Assembly (NCBI RefSeq): GCF_014773385.1
Contig: NZ_JACXAI010000017.1
Span: forward strand, 62,001-126,000
From: Metabacillus arenae
Lineage (GTDB): Bacteria; Bacillota; Bacilli; Bacillales; Bacillaceae
Reading direction: 5' to 3'
DNA length: 64,000 nt
Made by a program: the position numbers and the translations under genes. Positions 44,599-53,553 of this stretch are shown here, in pieces; within the stretch, counting starts at the first letter, position 1, and every line of letters begins with the position of its first letter. Under the pieces are notes generated by a model. That model was not told the origin of the DNA. It did no database searches and was given only the letters and a program-made list of their open reading frames with translations.

Positions 44599-45795
44599 AT
44601 GGAAAATAGTAAAATAAAGGTAGACCACGTTAGTAAAATTTTTGGCAAGAACCCGCAAAAAGGAATTCAACTTCTGAAAAACGGAAAAACAAAGGCAGAG
44701 ATTCTAGAAGAAACAGGTATGACGGTTGGTGTTAACAAAGCTAGCTTTGAAGTGAAAGCTGGAGAAATTTTTGTCATCATGGGCTTATCAGGAAGCGGAA
44801 AATCAACATTGGTCCGATTGTTAAACCGATTAATTGAGCCGACGGACGGGCACGTATACATAGATGGACAAGATATTGTGAAAATGAAGGACGAAGCATT
44901 GCGTGAAGTTCGCAGAAAGAAAATGAGTATGGTTTTTCAAAGGTTCGCTCTCTTTCCGCATCGAACTGTTCTTGAAAATGCTGCGTATGGATTAGAAGTA
45001 CAGGGCATTGGAAAAAAAGAAAGAAAAGATAAAGCTTTGGCTTCACTGGAGCTTGTGGGTTTGAAGGGCTATGAAAACAGTTACCCAGTTGAGCTGAGCG
45101 GAGGAATGCAGCAGCGGGTTGGTTTGGCTCGTGCTCTTACGAATAGCCCTGATGTGCTGTTAATGGATGAGGCATTCAGCGCACTTGATCCCTTAATCCG
45201 CAAAGATATGCAGGATGAACTTCTGGAACTGCAAGAAAAAATGGAGAAAACGATCATCTTTATTACGCATGATTTAGATGAGGCCCTTAGAATTGGTGAT
45301 CGGATTGCTTTGATGAAGGATGGAGCGATTGTTCAAATAGGGACTCCTGGAGAGATCATGACAAATCCAGCAAACGATTATGTTAAGCGATTTGTTGAGG
45401 ATGTTAATTTGGCAAAAGTTCTTACTGCTGAAAGTGTGATGAAGCGGCCGGAGACAATCCAGGTGGAGCATGGTCCGCGTGTGGCCCTGCAAATTATGAA
45501 GGATACAGGTGTTTCCAGTGTGTACGCGGTTGATAAACAGAAAACCTATCTAGGTATTATTTCAGCTGACGGTGCTTCACAAGCTTTAAAAGAAGAACGC
45601 CCAATCATTGATTACTTAAAGACAGATATCCCTTCTGTTCAAACAGATACCGTTTTAGAGGAAATGTACAAAAAAATGACTATGTCACCATATCCATTAC
45701 CTGTACTTGATAAAGAGAAACGATTAAAAGGAATCATAAAACGCGCAAGTGTCATACAAGGTCTTGCAGGTAGAGAGGTGAAAGAGAATGAATAA
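44599..45795 (+). CDS. opuAA: glycine betaine ABC transporter ATP-binding protein
   Basis: A 398-residue ATPase. Walker A GLSGSGKST is at 62-70, the signature is LSGGMQQR, Walker B is LLMDEAFSALD, and two C-terminal CBS domains (about 280-398) in this family sense ionic strength or nucleotides. It powers uptake of glycine betaine as an osmoprotectant. I start at ATG 44599 with GAGGTGGA upstream; the GTG at 44539 would add a basic, unlikely N-terminus. It overlaps opuAB by 8 bases. Confidence 0.92.
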   Translation: MENSKIKVDHVSKIFGKNPQKGIQLLKNGKTKAEILEETGMTVGVNKASFEVKAGEIFVIMGLSGSGKSTLVRLLNRLIEPTDGHVYIDGQDIVKMKDEALREVRRKKMSMVFQRFALFPHRTVLENAAYGLEVQGIGKKERKDKALASLELVGLKGYENSYPVELSGGMQQRVGLARALTNSPDVLLMDEAFSALDPLIRKDMQDELLELQEKMEKTIIFITHDLDEALRIGDRIALMKDGAIVQIGTPGEIMTNPANDYVKRFVEDVNLAKVLTAESVMKRPETIQVEHGPRVALQIMKDTGVSSVYAVDKQKTYLGIISADGASQALKEERPIIDYLKTDIPSVQTDTVLEEMYKKMTMSPYPLPVLDKEKRLKGIIKRASVIQGLAGREVKENE

Positions 45796-46624
45796 TATTC
45801 CTCGTATCCCTGTTGGCGATTGGGTAGATCAGTTTGTCAATTTGCTTTATCGTAATTTTTCAGATTTTTTTAATGCATTTGCAGAGGTTATTGAAGGCTT
45901 TGTTGAGTTTTTAGTCATGGTTATAAGTCTACTGCCCCCAGTCGTCCTTATTTTAATTTTTGCTGGAGTTGCATGGTTTGTCACAAGAAAATGGAGCCTG
46001 CCGTTTTTTACGGTCATCGGCTTGCTGTTCATTTGGAATATCGGCTTCTGGGAGGGGACAATTGATACTTTATCTCTTGTGTTAACGTCTGTCATTATTT
46101 CTATTATTATTGGAGTACCTCTTGGAATTTGGGCTTCACAAAGCGACAGAATGTCCAGCATTATTACCCCTATATTAGACTTTATGCAAACGATGCCTGC
46201 TTTCGTTTATCTGATTCCGGCGATAACGTTCTTTGGAATTGGAGTTGTACCTGGGATTATTGCTTCTGTTATTTTTGCCATGCCGCCAACGATCCGGTTA
46301 ACAAATCTAGGCATCAGACAAGTCCCTGAAGATCTTGTCGAAGCTGCAAATGCATTTGGGTCAACTACAAGTCAAAAGCTTTTTAAAGTCCAGCTTCCTC
46401 TAGCGACTGGAACAATCATGGCCGGTATTAACCAAAGCATTATGCTTGCTCTTTCGATGGTCGTTATTGCGTCTCTTGTCGGTGCACCAGGCCTTGGTGT
46501 CGAGGTTTACCGTGCGGTGACACGGATTGAGGTCGGTGCCGGATTTGAAGCAGGCTTAGCCATTGTTATTATTGCGATTGTGTTAGACCGAATTACACAA
46601 AATTTAAAGCCGAATCGAAAATAA
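45788..46624 (+). CDS. opuAB: glycine betaine ABC transporter permease
   Basis: A 278-residue inner-membrane permease of the ProW/OpuAB type. It has a membrane-interacting N-terminus, about 6-7 helices and the EAA loop EAANAFGSTTSQKLFKVQLP (about 192-211) that contacts the ATPase. The start overlaps the end of opuAA (RBS GAGAGGTG inside it). Together with the divergent lipoprotein it makes a complete OpuA system. Confidence 0.92.
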   Translation: MNNIPRIPVGDWVDQFVNLLYRNFSDFFNAFAEVIEGFVEFLVMVISLLPPVVLILIFAGVAWFVTRKWSLPFFTVIGLLFIWNIGFWEGTIDTLSLVLTSVIISIIIGVPLGIWASQSDRMSSIITPILDFMQTMPAFVYLIPAITFFGIGVVPGIIASVIFAMPPTIRLTNLGIRQVPEDLVEAANAFGSTTSQKLFKVQLPLATGTIMAGINQSIMLALSMVVIASLVGAPGLGVEVYRAVTRIEVGAGFEAGLAIVIIAIVLDRITQNLKPNRK

Positions 46625-46728
46625 TTGTAGCGAGGTGTCAATGATTTGTTGTTAAAACAGGTTATTGGCACCTTTTTCTTACATTCTATATACTTAGGTT
46701 AGACTAAGAGAATAAGGGGGACTTAGGA

Positions 46729-47640
46729 ATGCGATTTTTAATCATAAGTGCCGGAGCGGTAGGGGGCTATTTTGGAGGAAGACTAGCAGAAAAAGGGGAA
46801 GATGTCACATTTTTAGTAAGGGAAAATCGTCAAAAGCAGTTAAACGAAAATGGGTTAGTGATTAAAAGTATTCATGGGGATACCATACTTGAAAACCCTA
46901 AAACTATAAGGGCTGGGGAAGAAACAGAACGCTTTGATGTTGTGCTTCTTGGGACGAAAGCGTATCATCTTTCAACTGTTATTCAAGACATTAAACTTTT
47001 CATACATAATGACACAATGATCATACCGATGCTGAATGGCATGAAACATATGGACATGCTCCTTGAAGAATTCTCTGATGATCAAGTAATGGGCGGGCTT
47101 TGCTTTATCGAATCAACCTTGGATGAAGATGGCGCCATTTTGCAAAGCAGTCCGATTCATGAATTTGTTTTTGGTGAAAGGACTGTTGAACAGTCTGAGA
47201 GAGTGGCACGATTAGAGCAGGCATTTAAAGGAGTTAATGCCAGTATGAAAAGCAGCCAGCATATTATGAAAGACATGTGGCATAAATATATGTTTATTTC
47301 TGCTTTATCAGGCGTAACGACATTGTTTAAATCTGCAATAGGGCCAATCCGTGAGGCAGAAGGCGGCAGTAAATTGATTAAACAGCTTTTCACTGAAATC
47401 GCAACCATCATGAGACATGAAAATGCCCCAATATCGGACGGAATAGAAGAAGTACAGATTGCAAAGATAAGTGATATGACGTATGAGATGAAATCCTCGA
47501 TGCTAAGGGATATGGAAAAGGGAGCTTCGGTCGAAGCGGATCATCTGCAGGGCTATCTCCTAGAGTTAGCTGACAAGCACCAACTCGAAACAACAGTTTT
47601 ACAGGCTGTTTATACAAACCTGAAAGTCTATGAGCTTTAA
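46729..47640 (+). CDS. ketopantoate reductase-family protein (ApbA/PanE, YkpB-like)
   Basis: A 303-residue NADP-dependent reductase fold. The nucleotide loop is SAGAVGGYFGG (about 7-17), where the first Gly of the usual GxGxxG is Ser. The catalytic Lys lies in MWHKYMFISALSG (about 185-197) and the dimer domain has SSMLRDMEKG. It could reduce 2-dehydropantoate in CoA synthesis, or be a paralogue with another substrate, since bacilli often have two. GGGGGAC precedes the ATG. YkpB in B. subtilis is of this family and lies near mreBH. Confidence 0.85.
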   Translation: MRFLIISAGAVGGYFGGRLAEKGEDVTFLVRENRQKQLNENGLVIKSIHGDTILENPKTIRAGEETERFDVVLLGTKAYHLSTVIQDIKLFIHNDTMIIPMLNGMKHMDMLLEEFSDDQVMGGLCFIESTLDEDGAILQSSPIHEFVFGERTVEQSERVARLEQAFKGVNASMKSSQHIMKDMWHKYMFISALSGVTTLFKSAIGPIREAEGGSKLIKQLFTEIATIMRHENAPISDGIEEVQIAKISDMTYEMKSSMLRDMEKGASVEADHLQGYLLELADKHQLETTVLQAVYTNLKVYEL

Positions 47641-47652
47641 GGCTGCCATTAT

Positions 47653-47770
47653 GGGTGCCAATTAAGGGTGCCAGGCACCAAATATATTAAGGGTGCCAGG
47701 CACCAAATATTCAATACGGTGCCAGGCACCAAATTTTCAATATGGTGCCTGGCACCCTTTTTGGCACCCT
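47653..47770. repeat. tandem array of the 13-bp palindrome GGTGCC(A/T)GGCACC
   Basis: Four copies at 47667, 47692, 47718 and 47744 with a period of 25-26 bp and AAATAT/TTCAATA spacers, plus a half copy at 47653 and another GGCACCC at the 3' end. It lies between two convergent genes and can fold into several alternative hairpins, some followed by T runs, so it can act as a terminator for both. Confidence 0.85.
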
Positions 47771-47783
47771 TTTTTTATCTTGA

Positions 47784-48695
47784 TCACAGCTCATTCAATT
47801 GTTGTTCCAATTGAGTATGATTGAGATTGTCCCCAATAAATACAAGAGTATTTTTTATTTTTACTGGTTCTTTCATATAAAGGGGCATCCCGTATGAGTA
47901 TTGAAATAAAAATGATTCATTTGAATGGGTGAATCGAATATATCCTTTTATTCGGTAAACTGTTTCTGGCATGTTTCTAAGAAATTCTTCAAATCGGTCA
48001 AGGTCTACCGGCTTAGTAAACGTATGAACATATGTTTTTAAATGAAGGTGGTCGGTTACATGGGTTTTTGTATGGTTTTCCTTTGGAGTAAAGGACACTT
48101 GCTGAAAGTCAGCTAGTTTAATATTAGCAAATTGAGTAAGCAGGAGTTTAGATTTAGCATTAAGATTCTGAATCTCCATGACGACTTTTCCTAACTCACT
48201 TTCAGATAATTGGTCTGTTTTGTTTAATAGAATCACATCTGCATGAGAAATTTGTTCAGCTATTAATTTTCGTAAGGGTATCGTTAAAGAATCGCGGTTT
48301 TGCCATCTTGCAGCATCAACGAGCGTAACAATAGAGCCGATAGACAGCTGATCTGCGAAGAGAGGAGACAGGCAAGCATCCAACACTTCGACAGGGTGAG
48401 CTGCACCGGTTGTTTCTATGTAAATAGCATCTAAGTCGTGCTGCTGCAAAAGGCCTTGAAGGTGAGCTTCTAGTTGTCCAGAAATCGTACAGCAAACACA
48501 ACCATTTAATAATTCGGCTAATGGCGTATTCCCAGGGACAGCGTCTGAGTCAATCGAAATTTTCCCAAGCTCGTTCATAACAACAGCGATTCTACGGTTT
48601 AATGTTCTTTCTTGTTCTAAAATATTTTTTAATAACGTTGTTTTTCCAGCTCCTAAAAAACCCGACAGGATATAGACTTCTGCTTTTTTCAACAT
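47784..48695 (-). CDS. COG0523 (CobW/YciC-type) GTPase
   Basis: A 303-residue G3E GTPase. G1 is GFLGAGKTT (12-20), the metal motif GCVCC uses Cys65, Cys67 and Cys68, G3 is ETTG and G4 is NKTD. A CobW C-terminal domain follows (about 220-300) with a small histidine cluster (HTKTHVTDHLHLKTYVH). Such proteins pass Zn, Co or Ni to target enzymes. A Zur box was not found. TTTTAGGAGAGGG precedes the ATG. Confidence 0.88.
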   Translation of the reverse strand: MLKKAEVYILSGFLGAGKTTLLKNILEQERTLNRRIAVVMNELGKISIDSDAVPGNTPLAELLNGCVCCTISGQLEAHLQGLLQQHDLDAIYIETTGAAHPVEVLDACLSPLFADQLSIGSIVTLVDAARWQNRDSLTIPLRKLIAEQISHADVILLNKTDQLSESELGKVVMEIQNLNAKSKLLLTQFANIKLADFQQVSFTPKENHTKTHVTDHLHLKTYVHTFTKPVDLDRFEEFLRNMPETVYRIKGYIRFTHSNESFLFQYSYGMPLYMKEPVKIKNTLVFIGDNLNHTQLEQQLNEL

Positions 48696-48895
48696 GACCC
48701 TCTCCTAAAATTAATCTTTACATATCGTAGCGAATCCGATTTGATTCGTCAAACCTTTTTGGAGGTACAAGGCCTATATTGTAGGAAAAACCAAACATGA
48801 AACGAATCATAAATTATTTTGGCAAAATTCTATGATTCCATCAATAAAATGGTAAAATAGACTCATTCACTTCTTTAAAGAAGGAGGATTTTTTT

Positions 48896-49918
48896 ATGCA
48901 CATTTTTATGCGGATTTGGAAAAGCTTTAGTTCTATGAGCTTTTTTTCTGTTTTTCTGTTATCACTTTTAGTCGTTCTGCTAGGTACCTTTTCTATTCAT
49001 TTCGCAGAACCAGAAACATTTCCAACGTTATTTGACTCATTGTGGTGGACGATGACCACATTAACTACTGTTGGTTACGGAGATTATTCTCCTGGAAGTG
49101 TTCCCGGGAGAGTGATTGGAATGATTTTGTTTATCTTTGGAATTGGTATATTTGGTGCCTTAATTTCAAAAACAGTTGAGCATATATCAACCTATAACCG
49201 TTTGAAGGAAGAGGGGAAAATCGTGTACAAGAAAGACGGGCACTATGTTTATATTACTTGGTCGAAAAAAACAAAAGAAGCGATAGAAGAAGTTTTGGCT
49301 ACTCAGCCTGATGCAAAAATTGTCATTATCGAAAACAGTGAAAAAACACCGTATAGACATGATAATGTCCATTTTGTTCAGGGTGACCCAGCGGAAGAAG
49401 AAACTCTAACCAAAGCAAATGTATTAGGAAGTAAAAGAGTCTGTATCTTTTCAGACAGCTTTATTGATGATGCAACATTAGCAGACGGTAAAACGCTCCT
49501 CATCGCTTCAGCTGTAGAGTGCTTATGCACTGAGGGAAATGATATACATACAATTGTCGAAATATCAAAGGAATCTCATATCTCTAAATTTAAACATGTC
49601 AAAGTGGATGATTTCATCGTATCGAATGGTTCTGTCTCAAGATTAATGGCAAAAGCCACCCTTAATCCTGGAACGACAGCTATCTTCCGCCAACTCTTAA
49701 GCAAAAGATTCGGCAGCAATATTCACGAAATGGTACCAAAACCAGGATGGAAAACCTATAAGGATGCTCATCAAGAACTTTTTGAAAATGGAGCTGTTTT
49801 AATCGCAGTGAATGACTCTATGAATATTTCAATGAATCAACAGATGAATCTCCAAAACAACGATATTCTCTATGTCATCTGCGATGATCAAGTTGCTGCA
49901 TCCATCGGAGCTTATTAA
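48896..49918 (+). CDS. yugO: potassium channel with RCK domain (YugO-like)
   Basis: A 340-residue two-helix K+ channel. TM1 (about 17-38), pore helix and selectivity filter TVGYG (58-62), TM2 (about 68-90), then a TrkA-N/RCK-like domain (about 110-330) whose Rossmann glycines are modified (YITWSKKTKEAI). It resembles B. subtilis YugO, the channel for electrical signalling in biofilms, by size and order. AAGGAGG precedes the ATG. Confidence 0.88.
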   Translation: MHIFMRIWKSFSSMSFFSVFLLSLLVVLLGTFSIHFAEPETFPTLFDSLWWTMTTLTTVGYGDYSPGSVPGRVIGMILFIFGIGIFGALISKTVEHISTYNRLKEEGKIVYKKDGHYVYITWSKKTKEAIEEVLATQPDAKIVIIENSEKTPYRHDNVHFVQGDPAEEETLTKANVLGSKRVCIFSDSFIDDATLADGKTLLIASAVECLCTEGNDIHTIVEISKESHISKFKHVKVDDFIVSNGSVSRLMAKATLNPGTTAIFRQLLSKRFGSNIHEMVPKPGWKTYKDAHQELFENGAVLIAVNDSMNISMNQQMNLQNNDILYVICDDQVAASIGAY

Positions 49919-49944
49919 AAAAGATTCGGACGAATGAAATAATA

Positions 49945-50064
49945 AAAAGCGGAAGCAGCTTGTATAATCCTAACAGATACAAGACGTGCCTCACAAATAA
50001 GTAATTATTCCTTTGATTGAGTATTGATTTGTGACCTCAGGCGGGATAGACGCTGGAATGACAC
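49945..50064 (-). repeat. hairpin-type repeat, copy B (degenerate)
   Basis: AAAAAGCGGAAGCAGCTTG at one end and GTGACCTCAGGCGGG...GACGCTGG at the other. Same layout as copy D but diverged, with a different centre. Confidence 0.55.
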
Positions 50065-50124
50065 CTCTCTTTAACACATTCCCAGTTTAATCAACTTAAA
50101 CTCTGACACTAGAACGAAATGATC

Positions 50125-50232
50125 AGGGGCGCTAGACCTTCGGCGACAAGCATTCTGGCGAGCCGGCTGGATGGTTGTTCTTTAACCTTCTAGAGCGGAT
50201 TGGCTTATGACTCGAGCCGATGGCGCCTGGCC
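50125..50232 (-). repeat. hairpin-type repeat, copy C
   Basis: About 90% identical by eye to the reverse complement of 4222-4343, including CTTCGGCGACAAGCAT, GGCGAGCCGGCTGGA, TTGTTCTTTAACCTT and GGATTGGCTTATGAC. Confidence 0.82.
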
Positions 50233-50353
50233 GGCAAAGGCGTCACGTCCTTATGCCTGTCGGCACTAGGACGTCTGTCCGCCTGCACTGGACATCGATA
50301 GCCAACTTTGCCACATTAATACTTTAATTAACTTAAATTTTCTGATCTCATAA

Positions 50354-50477
50354 GAAAAGCGCAAGCGCCTTGTTCAGCCTAGGGCAAGCATAAGACGCAA
50401 ATGAAATGAAGGTGTTCTTTACCTTCAATTCATTTGTGGCTTATGACCTCAGGCGGGCTAGGCGCTGGAGCTAGACA
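50354..50477 (-). repeat. hairpin-type repeat, copy D
   Basis: Starts GAAAAGCGCAAGCGCCTTG and ends GGCGCTGGAGCTAGAC; internal GCATAAG and GGCTTATGACC plus AAGGTGTTCTTTACCTT. It has the same terminal arms as copy A with a different central part. Confidence 0.78.
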
Positions 50478-50561
50478 CGAAAACTTGGTACAAAAACTTA
50501 TACTTTCTTATCTTTCAAAAAAGACCGCTCACCTGCCAGAGCGATCTTCAGACTTAATCAT

Positions 50562-51782
50562 TTAAAATGCCCAGTTCCCATTGCGGAATACCGGTTCACG
50601 GTTTCCGTCTTGTGTAATTCCGTCAATATCCATTTCCGCTGAACCAATCATGAAATCAACATGCGTGATACTTGAGTTACAGCCATTTGCTTCAAGTTCT
50701 TCTTTATCCATTTTCTTCCCTCCTTCAATACAAAATGCATAAGCATTACCGATCGCAAAGTGGTTTGACGCATTTTCGTCGAATAAGGTATTGTAAAATA
50801 AAATTCCTGACTCGGAAATTGGGGATTGATGCGGGACAAGAGCCAATTCTCCAAGGAAATGAGAACCTTCATCCGTTTCCACCAATTCTTTTAAGATCTC
50901 TTCTCCTTGCTCTGCTTTTACATCAACGATTTTTCCTTTTTCAAACGTTAAGGTGAATTTGTCAATCAAGTTACCGCCATAGCTCAAGGGTTTTGTGCTG
51001 GCGACTACTCCGTTGACTCCTTCTTTGGCAGGCACTGTGAAAACCTCTTCCGTCGGCATATTAGCCATAAAGAGATCGCCATTCTCGTTTTCACTCCCTG
51101 CACCAACCCAAATATGCTTTTCAGGCAGATCAACCGTTAGATCTGTACCTGGTGCTGTGTAGTGAAGGGCTTTGTATTTCTTATTATTTAAATATTCGAC
51201 TTTTGTATGTAGCGTCTCATCATGCTTTTTCCATGCTGCAACAGGGTCTTCTTGATCTACACGGACAGCTTTAAAAATGGCATCCCACAGCATTTCAAGA
51301 GCTTCTTGTTCTGTTACATTAGGGAATACTTTTTGTGCCCATTCTTTTGATGGGGCCGCAACCACTGTCCAGCTGACTTTATCAGACTGTATGTAATTCC
51401 GAAATTTATGTAAGGCCTTGCCTGATGATTTACTATTAGCAGCAATTTTTTTTGAATCAATTCCTTTTAAAAGGTCAGGGCTTGAAGAAACTACTGACAT
51501 AAAAGCCGCTCCGCTCTCTGCTAACGTTTCCATTTCTTTAGCACGCCATTCAGGAAATTCTTCAAAGGCTTCAAATGGTGCAAGTTCAAATTTTGTACGG
51601 GTGACGATATCGTCATTCCAATTTACGTGAACATGTTTTGCACCCGTTTCATACGCTTTTCTTACAACAACCCTTACAAATTCTGCTGCATCTGTGGAAG
51701 CGTTTACGACCAACGTTTGGCCCTTTTGAATATTAACCCCCACTTTGACAGCGAGTTCTGCATATTTTTCCAAATTGGACAT
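50562..51782 (-). CDS. ampS: aminopeptidase AmpS/PepS (peptidase family M29)
   Basis: A 406-residue M29 metallo-aminopeptidase (MSNLEKYAELAVKVGVNIQKG...). Expected metal ligands are visible in HFLGELALVP (Glu), ASNHFAIGNAYAF (His/Tyr) and SITHVDFMIGS (His, Asp). It removes N-terminal residues from cytosolic peptides. AAGGAGG precedes the ATG. A hairpin (about 50520-50550) lies between its stop and repeat D and is probably its terminator. Confidence 0.94.
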   Translation of the reverse strand: MSNLEKYAELAVKVGVNIQKGQTLVVNASTDAAEFVRVVVRKAYETGAKHVHVNWNDDIVTRTKFELAPFEAFEEFPEWRAKEMETLAESGAAFMSVVSSSPDLLKGIDSKKIAANSKSSGKALHKFRNYIQSDKVSWTVVAAPSKEWAQKVFPNVTEQEALEMLWDAIFKAVRVDQEDPVAAWKKHDETLHTKVEYLNNKKYKALHYTAPGTDLTVDLPEKHIWVGAGSENENGDLFMANMPTEEVFTVPAKEGVNGVVASTKPLSYGGNLIDKFTLTFEKGKIVDVKAEQGEEILKELVETDEGSHFLGELALVPHQSPISESGILFYNTLFDENASNHFAIGNAYAFCIEGGKKMDKEELEANGCNSSITHVDFMIGSAEMDIDGITQDGNREPVFRNGNWAF

Positions 51783-52071
51783 GAAAAAACCTCCTTAATG
51801 GGATACCTATATTTTAGCAGAGCTATATGAATATAGTAAAGAAAATGTATTTTCGTCTTTATCAGATTGTGCGCAAACTGATCAGTGTTCACTCTTTGAA
51901 TCAAATTCCTCTATTAAAAATAACATTTTAAAAATCAGCTCTATCCTTAACCCCCTAAAATTGTAATTTCTAATTAAAGCAGAACTTTTGCATTACTAAA
52001 TCAGATTATTTCATTTCCGTTTCTAATAAGGCTACAATAATGAATAGACATATTTAAAGAAGGTGACAGAC

Positions 52072-53238
52072 ATGCATTACCTTGATGCTTCATTTATAAA
52101 AACAAAGATTCAGGCTGATCGATTGAAATTAGCAGACGAATTAAAGATTCTTTTTTCCAAAAGAGCTGCTAAACATGATGAAGAAGCTACCTTTCCGTTC
52201 GATAATTTTGATAACCTTAAAGAATATGGCTTTACTCATTTGACAGTTCCTAAAAAGTATGGCGGAAAAGAGCTCTCCTTATACGAATTTTTGCAAATTC
52301 AAGAGAGGATTGCCCAAGGGGATGCGGCTACAGCTTTGTCACTCGGCTGGCATTTAGGGATCATCATGAATTTAAGGGAAACAAATAAATGGCCCCAAGG
52401 TTTATTTGAAAAAGTATGCAAAGAGATTATCACAGAAAATAAACTGATTAATAGTGCGGCAACTGAACCAAGATCCGGAAGTCCTGCACGGGGCGGAAAA
52501 CCTGAAACAACAGCCGAATTGATCAATAATCGCTGGGTTTTAAATGGGAAGAAAACCTATGCATCGCTTGCCCCGGCATTAGATTATTTTATCATTACGG
52601 CAACCATCATAGAATCTGGTAGTGTAGCTGAATTTTTAGTCTCCAAAGGTGCGGAAGGCCTCAAAATCGAGGAGACATGGGATACTCTGGGGATGAGGGC
52701 AACTAGAAGCGATGATTTGATTTTAACGAATGTAACGGTTGAAAAAGAAGCTTTGATCGGAACACGGGAAAAGGCGGGAAAGCCTAAGCCGCAGGGCTGG
52801 CTTCTTCATATCCCTGCCTGTTATGTTGGTGTTGCGATGGCAGCGAGAAATGAAGCCATCCAATTTTCAAAGGATTATCAACCGAATAGTGCGAATCATC
52901 CAATTTGTGAGTTTCCAGAGGTACAGCAAAAAATTGCCTTAATGGAAATCGAGCTTATGACTACAAGGCAGTTCATGTACAGTACAGCCGAACGCTGGGA
53001 TCAGGCAAATAAAGAAGAACGTGAGCGAATGGGAACAGACCTTGCTGCCGTAAAATATGTAGCTACGAACTCAAGCGTAAAAGTGGTCGATCTTGCAATG
53101 AGAATTGTCGGCGCGCACAGCCTTTCTAAAAGCAGCCCTATGCAAAGATATTACCGGGACGTGAGAGCTGGTCTGCACAATCCGCCGGCAGATGAGATGA
53201 CTTTAAAAGTCCTGGCCAAACGTGCTTTAGGAAGTTAA
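52072..53238 (+). CDS. acyl-CoA dehydrogenase family protein (YdbM-like)
   Basis: A 388-residue flavoprotein fold: N-terminal helices, a beta domain with TEPRSGSPARGGKPETTA (about 139-156) that binds FAD/substrate, and a C-terminal helical domain with the IVGAHSLSKSSPMQRYYRDVR region (about 346-366). It resembles the ACAD branch used for branched or unusual acyl-CoA or sulfur compounds. ATG 52072 has AAGAAGGTGA upstream. It is alone, with no ETF or ligase gene, so the substrate is not evident. It is followed at once by the ABC-F promoter. Confidence 0.87.
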   Translation: MHYLDASFIKTKIQADRLKLADELKILFSKRAAKHDEEATFPFDNFDNLKEYGFTHLTVPKKYGGKELSLYEFLQIQERIAQGDAATALSLGWHLGIIMNLRETNKWPQGLFEKVCKEIITENKLINSAATEPRSGSPARGGKPETTAELINNRWVLNGKKTYASLAPALDYFIITATIIESGSVAEFLVSKGAEGLKIEETWDTLGMRATRSDDLILTNVTVEKEALIGTREKAGKPKPQGWLLHIPACYVGVAMAARNEAIQFSKDYQPNSANHPICEFPEVQQKIALMEIELMTTRQFMYSTAERWDQANKEERERMGTDLAAVKYVATNSSVKVVDLAMRIVGAHSLSKSSPMQRYYRDVRAGLHNPPADEMTLKVLAKRALGS

Positions 53239-53249
53239 CTGATCTATCA

Positions 53250-53279
53250 TTGACAAACCGCTTTCATAGGCAATATACT
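53250..53279 (+). promoter_or_regulatory. sigma-A promoter of the ABC-F resistance-type gene
   Basis: -35 TTGACA (53250-53255, consensus), 18-base spacer, -10 TATACT (53274-53279). Predicted start near 53286, which creates a leader of about 268 nt before the ABC-F start. Confidence 0.75.
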
Positions 53280-53356
53280 AATGATAAACCGATAACAGAA
53301 AGGAATGAAAACTGGGCCAATGAAGTTTTAATCTTATTTTCTTAGGTAATTTTACA

Positions 53357-53377
53357 ATGTGTGAACCTAGAGAATAG
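53357..53377 (+). other. possible 6-codon leader ORF overlapping the antiterminator strand
   Basis: ATG TGT GAA CCT AGA GAA TAG (MCEPRE). The codons GAA-CCT-AGA-GA are the strand complementary to the terminator, so translating or stalled ribosomes here would change leader folding. TTAGGT lies about 10 bases upstream as a weak SD. Other small ORFs exist in the leader (53305: MKTGPMKF; 53441: 21 codons ending at TAG inside the terminator stem). Confidence 0.35.
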
Positions 53378-53526
53378 GATAAGTATGCCCACTTTTTATA
53401 CCTGTTTTTGTTATCCGTATTATACGCAACATTACTTGATATGTTTTTTTGTGTATCTTCAAACGGACAAATCCTCGTATATTTTGGCAAGCTTTCACCT
53501 CTCTAGGTTCCTGGAGAGGTTTTTTG
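53363..53526 (+). promoter_or_regulatory. transcription attenuator of the ABC-F gene
   Basis: An intrinsic terminator (ACCTCTCTAGG / CCTGGAGAGGT, 53497-53520, then TTTTTTG) lies between promoter and gene. The 5' segment GAACCTAGAGA (53363-53373) is perfectly complementary to TCTCTAGGTTC (53500-53510), the terminator 5' arm and loop. The two pairings are mutually exclusive, a terminator/antiterminator switch. This is the architecture of drug-induced ribosome-mediated attenuation known for ABC-F and methylase resistance genes in Firmicutes. Confidence 0.75.
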
Positions 53527-53553
53527 TTTATGAAGAAAAACGAGGTGGTCCAT

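Larger units (their letters stand above)
49919..50561. other. intergenic region packed with hairpin-type repeats
   Basis: 643 bases without a gene, almost fully occupied by repeat copies B (49945-50064), C (50125-50232) and D (50354-50477), with another inverted repeat (ACGTCCT / AGGACGT, 50245-50274) between C and D. It is the densest repeat patch in the window. Confidence 0.7.

Noticed and set aside
53449-53553. Longer start for the ABC-F protein (adds 35 residues)
   Set aside because: The extension reads through the terminator hairpin and lacks an RBS; GAGGTGG fits ATG 53554.
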